From: an uncultured Myxococcales bacterium
GTDB taxonomy: Bacteria; Myxococcota_A; UBA9042
Direction: 5' to 3'
NCBI GenBank assembly: GCA_903929795.1
Contig: CAIYWC010000195.1
Coordinates: 40,318-104,317 of the forward strand
Length of the DNA: 64,000 nucleotides
Shown piece by piece: positions 50,955 through 59,730 of the stretch. The notes below the pieces were generated by a model, which had not been told where the DNA came from, ran no database searches, and was given only the letters and a program-made list of their open reading frames with translations. Positions within the stretch are counted from its first letter, which is position 1; each line of letters starts with the position of its first letter. Made by a program: the position numbers and the translations under genes.

Positions 50955-51368
50955 ATGCACAAGTCCATTGTGATTGATTCCGTGTCGCCCGCCCTTTTGC
51001 AGGAAGGCGAGCCCATTCGCGTGTCTTTTTCCGTGGATCTGCCAGCGACGAGCGATGCGCGCGTGGTCACGGTCACGCTGCTGACGGACGATGCGCGGCT
51101 GCAGCTTGTGGAGCACGGCGGGGAGGATTCTCCGCCGGAGAAGCTGCTGCCGGCCCAGCCGGGGGCGCGCATTTCCAAGACGATGACGGTCAGCATCAGC
51201 CGCCGCAAGGGGCTCGTCGAGGACACGACCAACAAGCTGACGCCGAGCCCGCTGCGGATCCTCGCGCGGCTGAAGACTGATCGCGGCGACGCCACCGGTT
51301 TTGCGACCTCGTTGGAAGTGCTCGTTGCCGGGCTGCCGCGCAAGAACGAGACGCGAATTTTTTCCTAG
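50955..51368 (+). CDS. Small conserved-looking hypothetical protein
   Basis: Not recognised. The 137-residue product has no signal peptide or membrane helix and looks like a single beta-sandwich: IVIDSVSPALLQEGEPIRVSFSVDLP, VVTVTLLTDDARLQLVEHGG, ISKTMTVSIS and TSLEVLVAGLP are alternating strands. It could be an Ig-like or C2-type domain. The ATG at 50955 has GAGG nine bases before it. A TTGACG at 50898-50903 with a poor -10 is the only promoter hint. It is 90 bp after ddl and convergent with the following minus-strand gene. Confidence 0.6.
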   Translation: MHKSIVIDSVSPALLQEGEPIRVSFSVDLPATSDARVVTVTLLTDDARLQLVEHGGEDSPPEKLLPAQPGARISKTMTVSISRRKGLVEDTTNKLTPSPLRILARLKTDRGDATGFATSLEVLVAGLPRKNETRIFS

Positions 51369-51374
51369 TTTCAG

Positions 51375-52340
51375 CTATTTACAGCGCATCGCCTGCAGCT
51401 GCGGCTTGCCCACGCGATCCAGCCACGCCATCCCCACTGGCTCCGCGCCGCTTGCAGCCAGCGCGCCAAGCACCGCACACGCGTCGGCCGGCGGCGTCGC
51501 GACGATCGCCAGCCCGTTGGGCAAATCCCGGTCGATCTTGCCGTCGTGCACCGCTACGGGCGAACGCTCCACCAGCGCGCTGGACGCCGACGGCAGCAGC
51601 GCACAACCCGCCGGAGTCAGCGCAAGCGGATTCAGCGGCACCACGTGCGCCGCCAGCGCGCCTTTTTTCACGACCGACTTGCCCGCCGCATCGCGCAGCG
51701 GCGCAACCAGCTCCACTGGCTTGCCTTTCTCCTGGCGCTGCAGCGCAAGCTCCGCGCCCTTGCCCTGCGTCGGCCGCAGCGCCAGCGCGTCCAGCGCCGT
51801 GCCCGCGAGCTGCAAATCGCCAAGAACTTCACCCGCTTCCTGATCGATGACCGTCAGCGCCAGGCTGCCGTTGGCGAACACCTTGTCCGGCGCCTGCGCC
51901 TCCACCACCAGCAGCAGATCGCCCAGCCGCGCCACGCCCACGAGCTTGCCCTGCGCCTCGAATGACACCTCCGCGTGGCCCGCCCGCGCGTCGATCGCCG
52001 CGATGCCCGTCGGGTAGACCAGCAGCGGCGGCTCGCCTGGCAGCACGGCACCCGGCACGAACTGCTCGGGCGGCAGCGTCCCCGGCGGCAGCGACACCTG
52101 ACTCACGCGCGCCCCTGTATCGCCGTGGCGAATGTCGACCGTGCGGCGCTCGACCTGCGCGCCGTTGACCGTCAGGTGGCAGACGCGCGGCACAAGGACC
52201 AGGTCGCCCTGGCGGACCGGCGCGCCGTGCACACAGCCCGGCAGCGCGGCCATCGGCGCGCTCCCCGGCACCAGCGCGCACTCCAGCGCGCGCGCGGGGT
52301 TCGGCAGCAGGAGCAGCAGCAACAGGGCGAACGGGCGCAT
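51375..52340 (-). CDS. Exported hypothetical protein
   Basis: Not recognised. The 321-residue product has a signal peptide (MRPFALLLLLLLPNPARA, cleaved near ALE) and a mature domain rich in beta-strands, Ala and Leu, with six Cys suggestive of disulfides (CALVPG, GCVHG, VCHL, GCALL, ACAVL, RCK). The sequence IAAIDARAGHAEVSF and LVVVEAQAPDKVFANGSLALTVID resembles propeller-like blades. No enzymatic motif. It ends 6 bp from the convergent hypothetical gene and lies 24 bp downstream of the SDR stop codon (52365); it may be in that operon. Confidence 0.68.
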   Translation of the reverse strand: MRPFALLLLLLLPNPARALECALVPGSAPMAALPGCVHGAPVRQGDLVLVPRVCHLTVNGAQVERRTVDIRHGDTGARVSQVSLPPGTLPPEQFVPGAVLPGEPPLLVYPTGIAAIDARAGHAEVSFEAQGKLVGVARLGDLLLVVEAQAPDKVFANGSLALTVIDQEAGEVLGDLQLAGTALDALALRPTQGKGAELALQRQEKGKPVELVAPLRDAAGKSVVKKGALAAHVVPLNPLALTPAGCALLPSASSALVERSPVAVHDGKIDRDLPNGLAIVATPPADACAVLGALAASGAEPVGMAWLDRVGKPQLQAMRCK

Positions 52341-52364
52341 CGGCAGCTCCGAAGGTGGTTGACG

Positions 52365-53153
52365 CTACGGCTTGTTGGCGCGCTTCATCATCGTCCCGGC
52401 GGCGAAGATGATCAGGCCACGCGGCAAGATCGAGCTAAAAAACGCGTTGATCTTATTGATGAATCCAGGAATGACCGCGCGGCGACGGGCGAACAGCGCC
52501 CGCACCGCGATATCCGCCACCTGCGCCGAGCTCAGGATGGAGAGCGCCATCGCGCCCGGCGTCTTCGCGTCGGCGTGCTCGTTGAATTCCGTTGTCGTTA
52601 TGCCGGGATACAGCGTCGTTATCGAGACGCCCGTGTCCTTGAGCTCAAAGCGCAGCGCCTCAGTAAACGCCAGGACGTACGACTTGGTCGCAGCGTATGC
52701 GGCAACGTACGGTGTCGGCAAAAACGCAGCAGCGGAGGCAACTTGCAGGATATGCCCGCCGCCCAGCTTCACCATGTCGCGGCCAAAAAGCTGCGTCAGG
52801 TGCGTCAGCGACGTCATGTTCAGCGCGAACATCCGGGTCACGCGCGCCATGTCCATCTCCAGAAACGCCCCCGCCATCCCGACCCCGGCGTTGTTGACCA
52901 GAATCGCCACTGGCAGCTGTCGCGCCTGTACCGCGTCGTACAGCGCCTGCGCCGCGCCGTCCGCCGACAAATCTTGCTGAAAAACGGCGATGTCCACGCC
53001 GTGGGCCAGCTGCAACGCGGCGCGCAGCTCGTCGAGCCGCTCCTTGCGCCGCGCCACCAGAATCAGCGGATAACCGCGCGTAGCCAGCTGCCGGGCGATT
53101 TCCACGCCGATACCGCTACTTGCGCCGGTAACCAGCGCGTATCCTCTTTGCAT
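52365..53153 (-). CDS. Short-chain dehydrogenase/reductase
   Basis: NAD(P)-dependent oxidoreductase of 262 residues, Rossmann fold. Cofactor motif TGASSGIG at 9-16, NNAG at 87-90, catalytic Ser140, Tyr153 and Lys157 (QVASAAAF, YAATK). A C-terminal hydrophobic segment (PRGLIIFAAGTMM) could associate with membranes. The Arg at 35-36 in ARRKERLDELR suggests NADP preference. The substrate may be a lipid or polyketide; this is inferred from the neighbour, a fatty-acid-hydroxylase family gene whose stop is 20 bp upstream on the same strand. Confidence 0.9.
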   Translation of the reverse strand: MQRGYALVTGASSGIGVEIARQLATRGYPLILVARRKERLDELRAALQLAHGVDIAVFQQDLSADGAAQALYDAVQARQLPVAILVNNAGVGMAGAFLEMDMARVTRMFALNMTSLTHLTQLFGRDMVKLGGGHILQVASAAAFLPTPYVAAYAATKSYVLAFTEALRFELKDTGVSITTLYPGITTTEFNEHADAKTPGAMALSILSSAQVADIAVRALFARRRAVIPGFINKINAFFSSILPRGLIIFAAGTMMKRANKP

Positions 53154-53172
53154 GGTGCCTTGTGGGCGGCTG

Positions 53173-54111
53173 CTAGGCCGCTGCCGCCTGTGCCGGCGCC
53201 GCGGAACGCTGCGTCGCCGGTCGAATCGGCTTGATCGGCAGCGAAATGCCGTGGTGGTGCAGGTAGTTGGACGAGAGGTCCCAGTTCTCATAATACGTGC
53301 CAAACCAGCGATCCCACATGGAAAACGCCGCGGCGTGGTTGATCAGGTTGCCGCGCTTGCAGTGGTGGAACTTGTGGGCGTGGTTGTCCATGAAAATGTA
53401 CTTGAGCCAGCCGATGTTGTACGTCACGCTCGTGTGGTCGGTGGCCTGCAGCGTGAGGATCAGCGCGTAGGCGACAAGCGTCGGGGCCAGATCCATGCCG
53501 AGCACCCAGGAAATCAGGATCAGCGACGGCTGGAACTGGCTGATCGCCGTGTCCACCAGCGACGACTGGTTGCCGCGCATGAAGTCCAGGTGCGTCACGA
53601 CGTGGTGCGCGCCGTGCTTGATGCGGTAGTAACGCAACACTGGATGGCTGCCGATGCTGTGGCTCATGGTGCGGTGGATCGTGTAGTAGGCGAGGTCCGT
53701 ACCCAGCGTCGCGGCGGCGATCAGCCACCAATTGGTGTACAGCTTGCCCCATAGCGGCACGTGCGACAGCGCCCACCAGCCCAGTGTGACGAAGCCGCCG
53801 CCGACGCCGACGCCTTTGACGAAGACCATGAACAGGCCGTCCCACAGCTCTTTGCGGGTCGGCTTGGGGAGCTGGATCGACGCCCCGCGTTTTTCCGCCC
53901 AGAGCGTAAAAGTCAAGAAAAACAGGGATACCGCCATGAACACCCACAGCGCGTTCCACGGCGTAACGCCGATGAGCGCCATGGCGATCACGTAGGTGAT
54001 GGGCGAGCCGAGGTGGCCAAAAATGCCATAGGCCACGCGGGATTTTTGCTCCCTGGGCACGTCCGGATTCGGGGTCGTGACAAACGTCTGCGCCGTGATG
54101 GACTGGGCCAT
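53173..54111 (-). CDS. Fatty acid hydroxylase / sterol desaturase family protein
   Basis: Integral membrane di-iron oxygenase of 312 residues. Histidine clusters match the family: HRTMSH (146-151), HGAHH (166-170) and HAHKFHH (244-250), with a further NYLHHHG near 290. Several hydrophobic helices cover 40-75, 95-115, 125-145 and 195-225. The family includes C4-methyl-sterol oxidase, fatty acid 2-hydroxylase and alkylglycerol mono-oxygenase; sequence does not distinguish them. The ATG at 54111 has GGAA upstream; a GTG four codons earlier is also possible. Likely co-transcribed with the SDR. Confidence 0.88.
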   Translation of the reverse strand: MAQSITAQTFVTTPNPDVPREQKSRVAYGIFGHLGSPITYVIAMALIGVTPWNALWVFMAVSLFFLTFTLWAEKRGASIQLPKPTRKELWDGLFMVFVKGVGVGGGFVTLGWWALSHVPLWGKLYTNWWLIAAATLGTDLAYYTIHRTMSHSIGSHPVLRYYRIKHGAHHVVTHLDFMRGNQSSLVDTAISQFQPSLILISWVLGMDLAPTLVAYALILTLQATDHTSVTYNIGWLKYIFMDNHAHKFHHCKRGNLINHAAAFSMWDRWFGTYYENWDLSSNYLHHHGISLPIKPIRPATQRSAAPAQAAAA

Positions 54112-54267
54112 GTGGTTCCGCACGATCGTCGCATGTGGTTGCGCGCCTCCTGATGTTGCCTAACCGGCCGGCGTGCGTCAACCGAATTGGCTGCTTTTTG
54201 GCGGGGATCGGCCGCTTGCCACGCCGCGGGCTTGGCGCGCGGGGCAAACCCGTGCCAAGCTTGGAGC

Positions 54268-54402
54268 ATGCGCCTTGATCGCCTCAAACCAGCGCCGCTT
54301 GAACTGGACCCGCCGGACGTGCGGACCTGGCTGATCGCGTTGGCGCTCGCAGCGCTGGCCACGAGCTGTGCCGCTTGGGGGCTGTACCTGTGGGTGCGGT
54401 GA
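54268..54402 (+). CDS. Small single-pass membrane protein (44 aa)
   Basis: Short frame of 44 codons beginning MRLDRLKPAPLELDPPDVRT, then a hydrophobic helix WLIALALAALATSCAAWGLYL and a terminal VR. GGAG lies five bases before the ATG. Its stop codon is one base before the start of a larger membrane-protein gene, and a long hydrophobic segment preceded by charged residues argues for a real product. No homology was recognised; no expression evidence is possible from sequence. Confidence 0.5.
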   Translation: MRLDRLKPAPLELDPPDVRTWLIALALAALATSCAAWGLYLWVR

Positions 54403-54403
54403 C

Positions 54404-55330
54404 ATGAGCCGCGCCTCGCAACGCGAACTGCGCGCCAACGCGGAAGTGCACGCGCGCGCGGGGCTGATTGCCAGCGAATTCAGCCTGATCGGCCTGGGTT
54501 CCGCGACGCTGCTGGTTACGCTGCTGCTGCTGATGCTGCCCGATTTTGGCGACCTGCAGCTTCTGCGTCCCGGACTCGCCGCCAGCGCGGGCCTGCTGGG
54601 TTGCGGCGCGGCGCTGAGCGTCGCCGGTCGCTGGCTGGATCTCGGCGGCACGCGGCGGCACGCCCGGCTGGCACAGCTCTGGTGGCCGCTGATCGCGTGC
54701 GCGCTGCTGGGCGCGGGGGGCAGCCTGCTGGCGCTGCACCGCGCGGGGCAGATCCGCGAGGTCGCCGAGCGCGTGCTCTGGCCGACACAGCTGGTGGTGC
54801 TCTTTGGCCTGCTGGCGCTGCTGGCCATCGTCACGCTTGCGGCGTTGGGGCTGCGCGCGCTGGTCGCGGTCACGGCGGGTGCGCCCATGCCGGTCACGCA
54901 GCTCTGGCAGGCGACGTCGCACTGCCTGCTGGGCGGCCTTGGCCTGGTCGCGCTCATTGGCTTTTCGGCGGACACGCTGCCGCGCACGCTGCAAGTCTAT
55001 CTGGCGACTGCGATTTGCGTGATGGGCGGCCATGCGGCGCTGGCGGCGACCCGGCTGCTTCACGGTTCCCGGCGCACGCTGCGTGGCCTGCGCGCGGCGG
55101 GTCTGCACGTGCAGCTCCTGGAGCGCGGTCACACGCTCGCGTCGGGTACGCTGCTGCTGGGCATCGTCACGCCGGGGCTGATCGTGTTGTGGCACCTGCT
55201 GGCGAATCGCGATTTCCCTTTGATCCCAGCCTGTTTTGTCGTGGCTGGCTCGAATCACCTGATGCGCTACGCGCTCGTGCTGCTGCCGCTGAATGCGCCG
55301 CTGCCGACGCCGCATGCCGACCTGCCGTGA
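54404..55330 (+). CDS. Multi-pass membrane protein of unknown function
   Basis: Not recognised. The 308-residue product has about eight to nine predicted transmembrane helices (for example LGSATLLVTLLLLMLP, LVVLFGLLALLAIVTLAALGL, ALIGFSADTLP, LLGIVTPGLIVLWHLLA), an N-terminal cytoplasmic helix (MSRASQRELRANAEVHARAG) and a His-bearing GSNHLMRYALVLLP near the C-terminus. The charged residues are sparse, which argues for a small-molecule channel or a b-type heme-like membrane subunit, but no axial-ligand pattern is convincing. Starts one base after the preceding small gene. Confidence 0.7.
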   Translation: MSRASQRELRANAEVHARAGLIASEFSLIGLGSATLLVTLLLLMLPDFGDLQLLRPGLAASAGLLGCGAALSVAGRWLDLGGTRRHARLAQLWWPLIACALLGAGGSLLALHRAGQIREVAERVLWPTQLVVLFGLLALLAIVTLAALGLRALVAVTAGAPMPVTQLWQATSHCLLGGLGLVALIGFSADTLPRTLQVYLATAICVMGGHAALAATRLLHGSRRTLRGLRAAGLHVQLLERGHTLASGTLLLGIVTPGLIVLWHLLANRDFPLIPACFVVAGSNHLMRYALVLLPLNAPLPTPHADLP

Positions 55331-55358
55331 CGCGTGCGTGCTTGCGGTTTGCCGGTAC

Positions 55359-55386
55359 TTGACAGCCGGCGCGCGCGTCCTAGCTT
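55359..55386 (+). promoter_or_regulatory. Candidate promoter of groESL
   Basis: TTGACA at 55359-55364 and TAGCTT at 55381-55386 with 16 bp between, about 100 bp before the groES start. The -35 is perfect. No CIRCE inverted repeat (TTAGCACTC/GAGTGCTAA) is present, so HrcA control is not evident; a sigma32-like element is also not clearly seen. Confidence 0.5.
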
Positions 55387-55486
55387 GACCGCGCTGCTGG
55401 CAATGCGTGGCACGTGCAAACTGTGACGTACGTGCGCGCTGCGTCTCCAACCACATCGGCCTACTGAGCTGGGAGTCCAAGAAAAC

Positions 55487-55774
55487 ATGAGCATTACACC
55501 GCTGTTCGATCGCATCGTCGTCAAGCGCGCTGAAGGCGAGGAGAAGTCCGCTGGCGGCATTTTCCTGCCCGACGCGGCCCAGGAAAAGCGCCAGGAAGGC
55601 ATTGTCGTTTCCGTGGGCAAAGGGCGCGTCAACGACGACGGCACGCAATTCGCGCTGGAGTTGAAAGGCGGCGAGCGCGTCCTGTTTGGCAAATACGCTG
55701 GCAACGAGGTCAAGCTGGATGGCGAGACCGTGCTGCTGATGCGCGAAGACGAGATCCTCGCTGTCCTCGACTAA
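55487..55774 (+). CDS. groES: Co-chaperonin GroES
   Basis: Ten-kilodalton lid of the GroEL folding chamber, 95 residues. Diagnostic strands: ITPLFDRIVVKRAEGEEKSAGGIFLPDAAQEKRQEGIVVSVGKG with the mobile loop (SAGGIFL), YAGNEVKLDGE and the C-terminal MREDEILAVLD. Ribosome site AAGA-type 6 bp before the ATG. Co-transcribed with groEL, which starts 36 bp downstream. Confidence 0.98.
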   Translation: MSITPLFDRIVVKRAEGEEKSAGGIFLPDAAQEKRQEGIVVSVGKGRVNDDGTQFALELKGGERVLFGKYAGNEVKLDGETVLLMREDEILAVLD

Positions 55775-55782
55775 ACCACTGA

Positions 55783-57471
<1,689 letters not shown>

Positions 57472-57489
57472 GCCACAGCGATTGCGCGG

Positions 57490-57529
57490 CGACGGCGGCT
57501 GGGGAGACCTGGCCGCCGTCGGCGTTTTT
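57490..57529 (+). terminator. Rho-independent terminator after groEL
   Basis: A perfect 10 bp stem, CGACGGCGGC (57490-57499) and GCCGCCGTCG (57512-57521), flanks a 12-nt loop and is followed by GCG and five T (57525-57529). It lies 18 bp after the groEL stop. A second, weaker C/G-rich hairpin follows at ~57533 and may serve the convergent transporter gene. Confidence 0.85.
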
Positions 57530-57546
57530 GCCCCCCGCGGCGGGGC

Positions 57547-58527
57547 CTACACGCCGGCCATCCGGAGCGCGACCTCCAGCGCAGGCACCGTCACCAGCCC
57601 GAGCGCGGTCGAGGTGAAGATCACCTGCGTGGCAAGCGCGACATCGCCGCCATAACGTTCGCAAAACGCGCCGCAGCTCACGGCAACCGGCATTCCAGCA
57701 ATCAGGCACGCGACGTGGACGGGCACCGCTGCCGGTTGCGCGCCCAGCTGCCGGGCAAGCAGCACGCCCGCGAGCATCAGGGCCGGCGTCATTGCCAACC
57801 GCCCCAGCAGCACCCCCAGGCCGGTCTGCGTCACCCGCAGGCCGCGCGCCACCGCCTGCGCCAGCTGGCTGCCGGTCACGAGCATCGACAGGGGCACCGT
57901 CAACGTCGCCACCATCGCCAGCGCGTCGAACACGGTCTTGACCGCGCGCTCCGTCCCCAGCGGCTCGCCCACGCCTTTGGCCCAAGCATCCACCGGCGCG
58001 CCCGAGAGCACGAGCGTCAGCGCCGCAGCGGTCGCCAACAGCCCGGGATTCAAGAGCAACTGGCGCGCCGAAGGTCGCGTCTCGGCGTGGCTGCCCAGCC
58101 GCCACACGCACAGCGTCCACAGCAAGGCCTGTGCGCCCACGTTCATGAGCAGCACCGCCTGCGTGCCCGCTTCGCCGAACAGCGCTTGGCAAATCGGCAG
58201 CGGCAGGAACACCCAGTTGGTCAGCGCGACGACGAAAATGAAGGTCGGCCGCTGCGCCCTGGGCGCCGAGAATTGCGCAAGCAGGCTGCCAACTGCTTGA
58301 CCCGCAAGAATAAACGCCGCGCCCAGCAACGGCACGTACCACTGCGCGCGCAGCACTGCCGGACTCATTGTCCGCAGCACCTGCACAAAAATCAGCGCCG
58401 GAAACGTCACGTCGATGACCAGACGGCCGAGCGCCGCCGTCGACTCCTCGCTGAGATAGCCGCGCTTGCGCGCCAGCCAACCCACGAGAATCACAAGAAA
58501 CATTTGCACGCTGACTTGCAGGATCAT
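57547..58527 (-). CDS. AEC family transporter
   Basis: Polytopic inner-membrane protein of 326 residues, about ten helices, of the auxin efflux carrier family. It has the LVILVGWLARKRGYLSEESTAALGRLVIDVTFPALIFVQ start typical of AEC members, a central hydrophilic loop near 140-175, and a C-terminal GMPVAVSCGAFCERYGGDVALATQVIFTSTALGLVTVP with Gly-Pro-rich kinks. Bacterial AEC proteins export malate, malonate or other organic anions; the substrate is unknown. The start at 58527 (MILQVS) is preferred over an earlier in-frame ATG at 58569. Confidence 0.88.
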   Translation of the reverse strand: MILQVSVQMFLVILVGWLARKRGYLSEESTAALGRLVIDVTFPALIFVQVLRTMSPAVLRAQWYVPLLGAAFILAGQAVGSLLAQFSAPRAQRPTFIFVVALTNWVFLPLPICQALFGEAGTQAVLLMNVGAQALLWTLCVWRLGSHAETRPSARQLLLNPGLLATAAALTLVLSGAPVDAWAKGVGEPLGTERAVKTVFDALAMVATLTVPLSMLVTGSQLAQAVARGLRVTQTGLGVLLGRLAMTPALMLAGVLLARQLGAQPAAVPVHVACLIAGMPVAVSCGAFCERYGGDVALATQVIFTSTALGLVTVPALEVALRMAGV

Positions 58528-58620
58528 GGGCTTGGGCAAGGCCGGTGTGGCGCGCCGCGACGATCCCACCCGCCGGCCCGGCTGTCAACGCGCCATCGGC
58601 AAAGGCGTTCGCGGCGTCGG

Positions 58621-59724
58621 CTACGGCAAAAAGGCAGTCAGTTCCAGACGTTGCCGCAGTCCGAGCACGGCGTTGACCGTCACCTCAGCAGTCACCGGCG
58701 TCAGCAGGATGCCGTTGCGGTGATGGCCGCTGGCGAAAATCAGGCCTTCCACCGCGCGATGCGGCCCGAGCAGCGGCAGGCCATCCGCCGACTGCGGCCG
58801 GAGCCCGCTCCACTGGTCGACAACCCGCGCGTCGGCCAGCTGCGGCACGAATTCCAGCGCCAAGCTGAGCAGCCAGGCCATCGCGCCCGCCGTCACGCGC
58901 TTGTCAAAGCCGATCGCCTCAGTCGTCGCGCCCACGAGCACGCGACCGTCCGCGCGCGGCACGATGTAGCCGTGGCGCCCGCCGGAATGCCGACCCGCCA
59001 GCGTCGCGTGGAGCAGCCGTTCGCCGGTGTGCAGGAGCAGCAGCTGGCCGTGCAGCGGCCGAATCGCCGTTCGCCGCGGCACCAGATCCGGCACGAGATC
59101 GGTCCACGCGCCCGCCGCAATCACGACCGCATCCGCCGCAAGCCACGCCTGATCGGTCTGCACGCCGTTCACGCGGCCATCGGCCACTGCGACGCGCTGC
59201 ACCGTTTGGCCGGTCAGCACCTCGGCGCCCGCGCGCCCGGCCGCAAGCGCCAGCGCCCGCGCGAGCAGCGGCGGCTCCACCTGGCCGTCGTCCGGCAAGA
59301 GCAGGGCACCCAGCACCGCGGGACCCAGGGCCGGCTCCAGCGCCCGCGCCGCGTCCGCGTCCAGCCACTGCGCCCGCAGTCCGCGCGCCGTCATCCACTG
59401 CGCACGTTGGTGCCGCAGCGCGATTTCCTCAGGCGTTGTACAGAGTTCCAGCAGACCCAGCTGCAGCAGGTGGACGTCCACGCCGCTCGCGACGCGCAAC
59501 TCGTCGGCGAACTGCGGCCACAGCGCGCGACTCGCGAGGCAGAGCTCCAGCAGCGGCCCCGGCGCGTCATTTTCCGTCTGCGCGCCCAGGATGCCGGCCG
59601 CCGCGCTCGACGCCTCCGCACCCGGCAGCGCGCGCTCCAGCACCGTCACGCGCACGCCGACCTGGGCCAGCCGCCACGCCGTCGCGCAGCCCATCACGCC
59701 CGCGCCGATGACAACGACGTGCAT
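58621..59724 (-). CDS. thiO: FAD-dependent oxidase, ThiO-like (glycine oxidase family)
   Basis: FAD-binding DAO-type enzyme of 367 residues expected to oxidise glycine to iminoglycine for thiazole synthesis. N-terminal VVVIGAGVMGCATAW with VLERALPGAEAS, then ALEPALG, GTGQT-like PLLARALALAA, and the glycine-oxidase block WSGLRPQSADGLPLLG and FASGHHRNGILLTP with the substrate-binding Arg and Asn. It is not followed by thiS, thiG or thiE here, so a thiamine role is inferred only from family; amino-acid or sarcosine oxidation is an alternative. Starts 6 bp after the acylase stop. Confidence 0.85.
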   Translation of the reverse strand: MHVVVIGAGVMGCATAWRLAQVGVRVTVLERALPGAEASSAAAGILGAQTENDAPGPLLELCLASRALWPQFADELRVASGVDVHLLQLGLLELCTTPEEIALRHQRAQWMTARGLRAQWLDADAARALEPALGPAVLGALLLPDDGQVEPPLLARALALAAGRAGAEVLTGQTVQRVAVADGRVNGVQTDQAWLAADAVVIAAGAWTDLVPDLVPRRTAIRPLHGQLLLLHTGERLLHATLAGRHSGGRHGYIVPRADGRVLVGATTEAIGFDKRVTAGAMAWLLSLALEFVPQLADARVVDQWSGLRPQSADGLPLLGPHRAVEGLIFASGHHRNGILLTPVTAEVTVNAVLGLRQRLELTAFLP

Positions 59725-59730
59725 GTCCGC

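Noticed and set aside
55331..55486. A CIRCE operator before groES
   Set aside because: No TTAGCACTC inverted repeat or close variant is present in the 156 bp leader.
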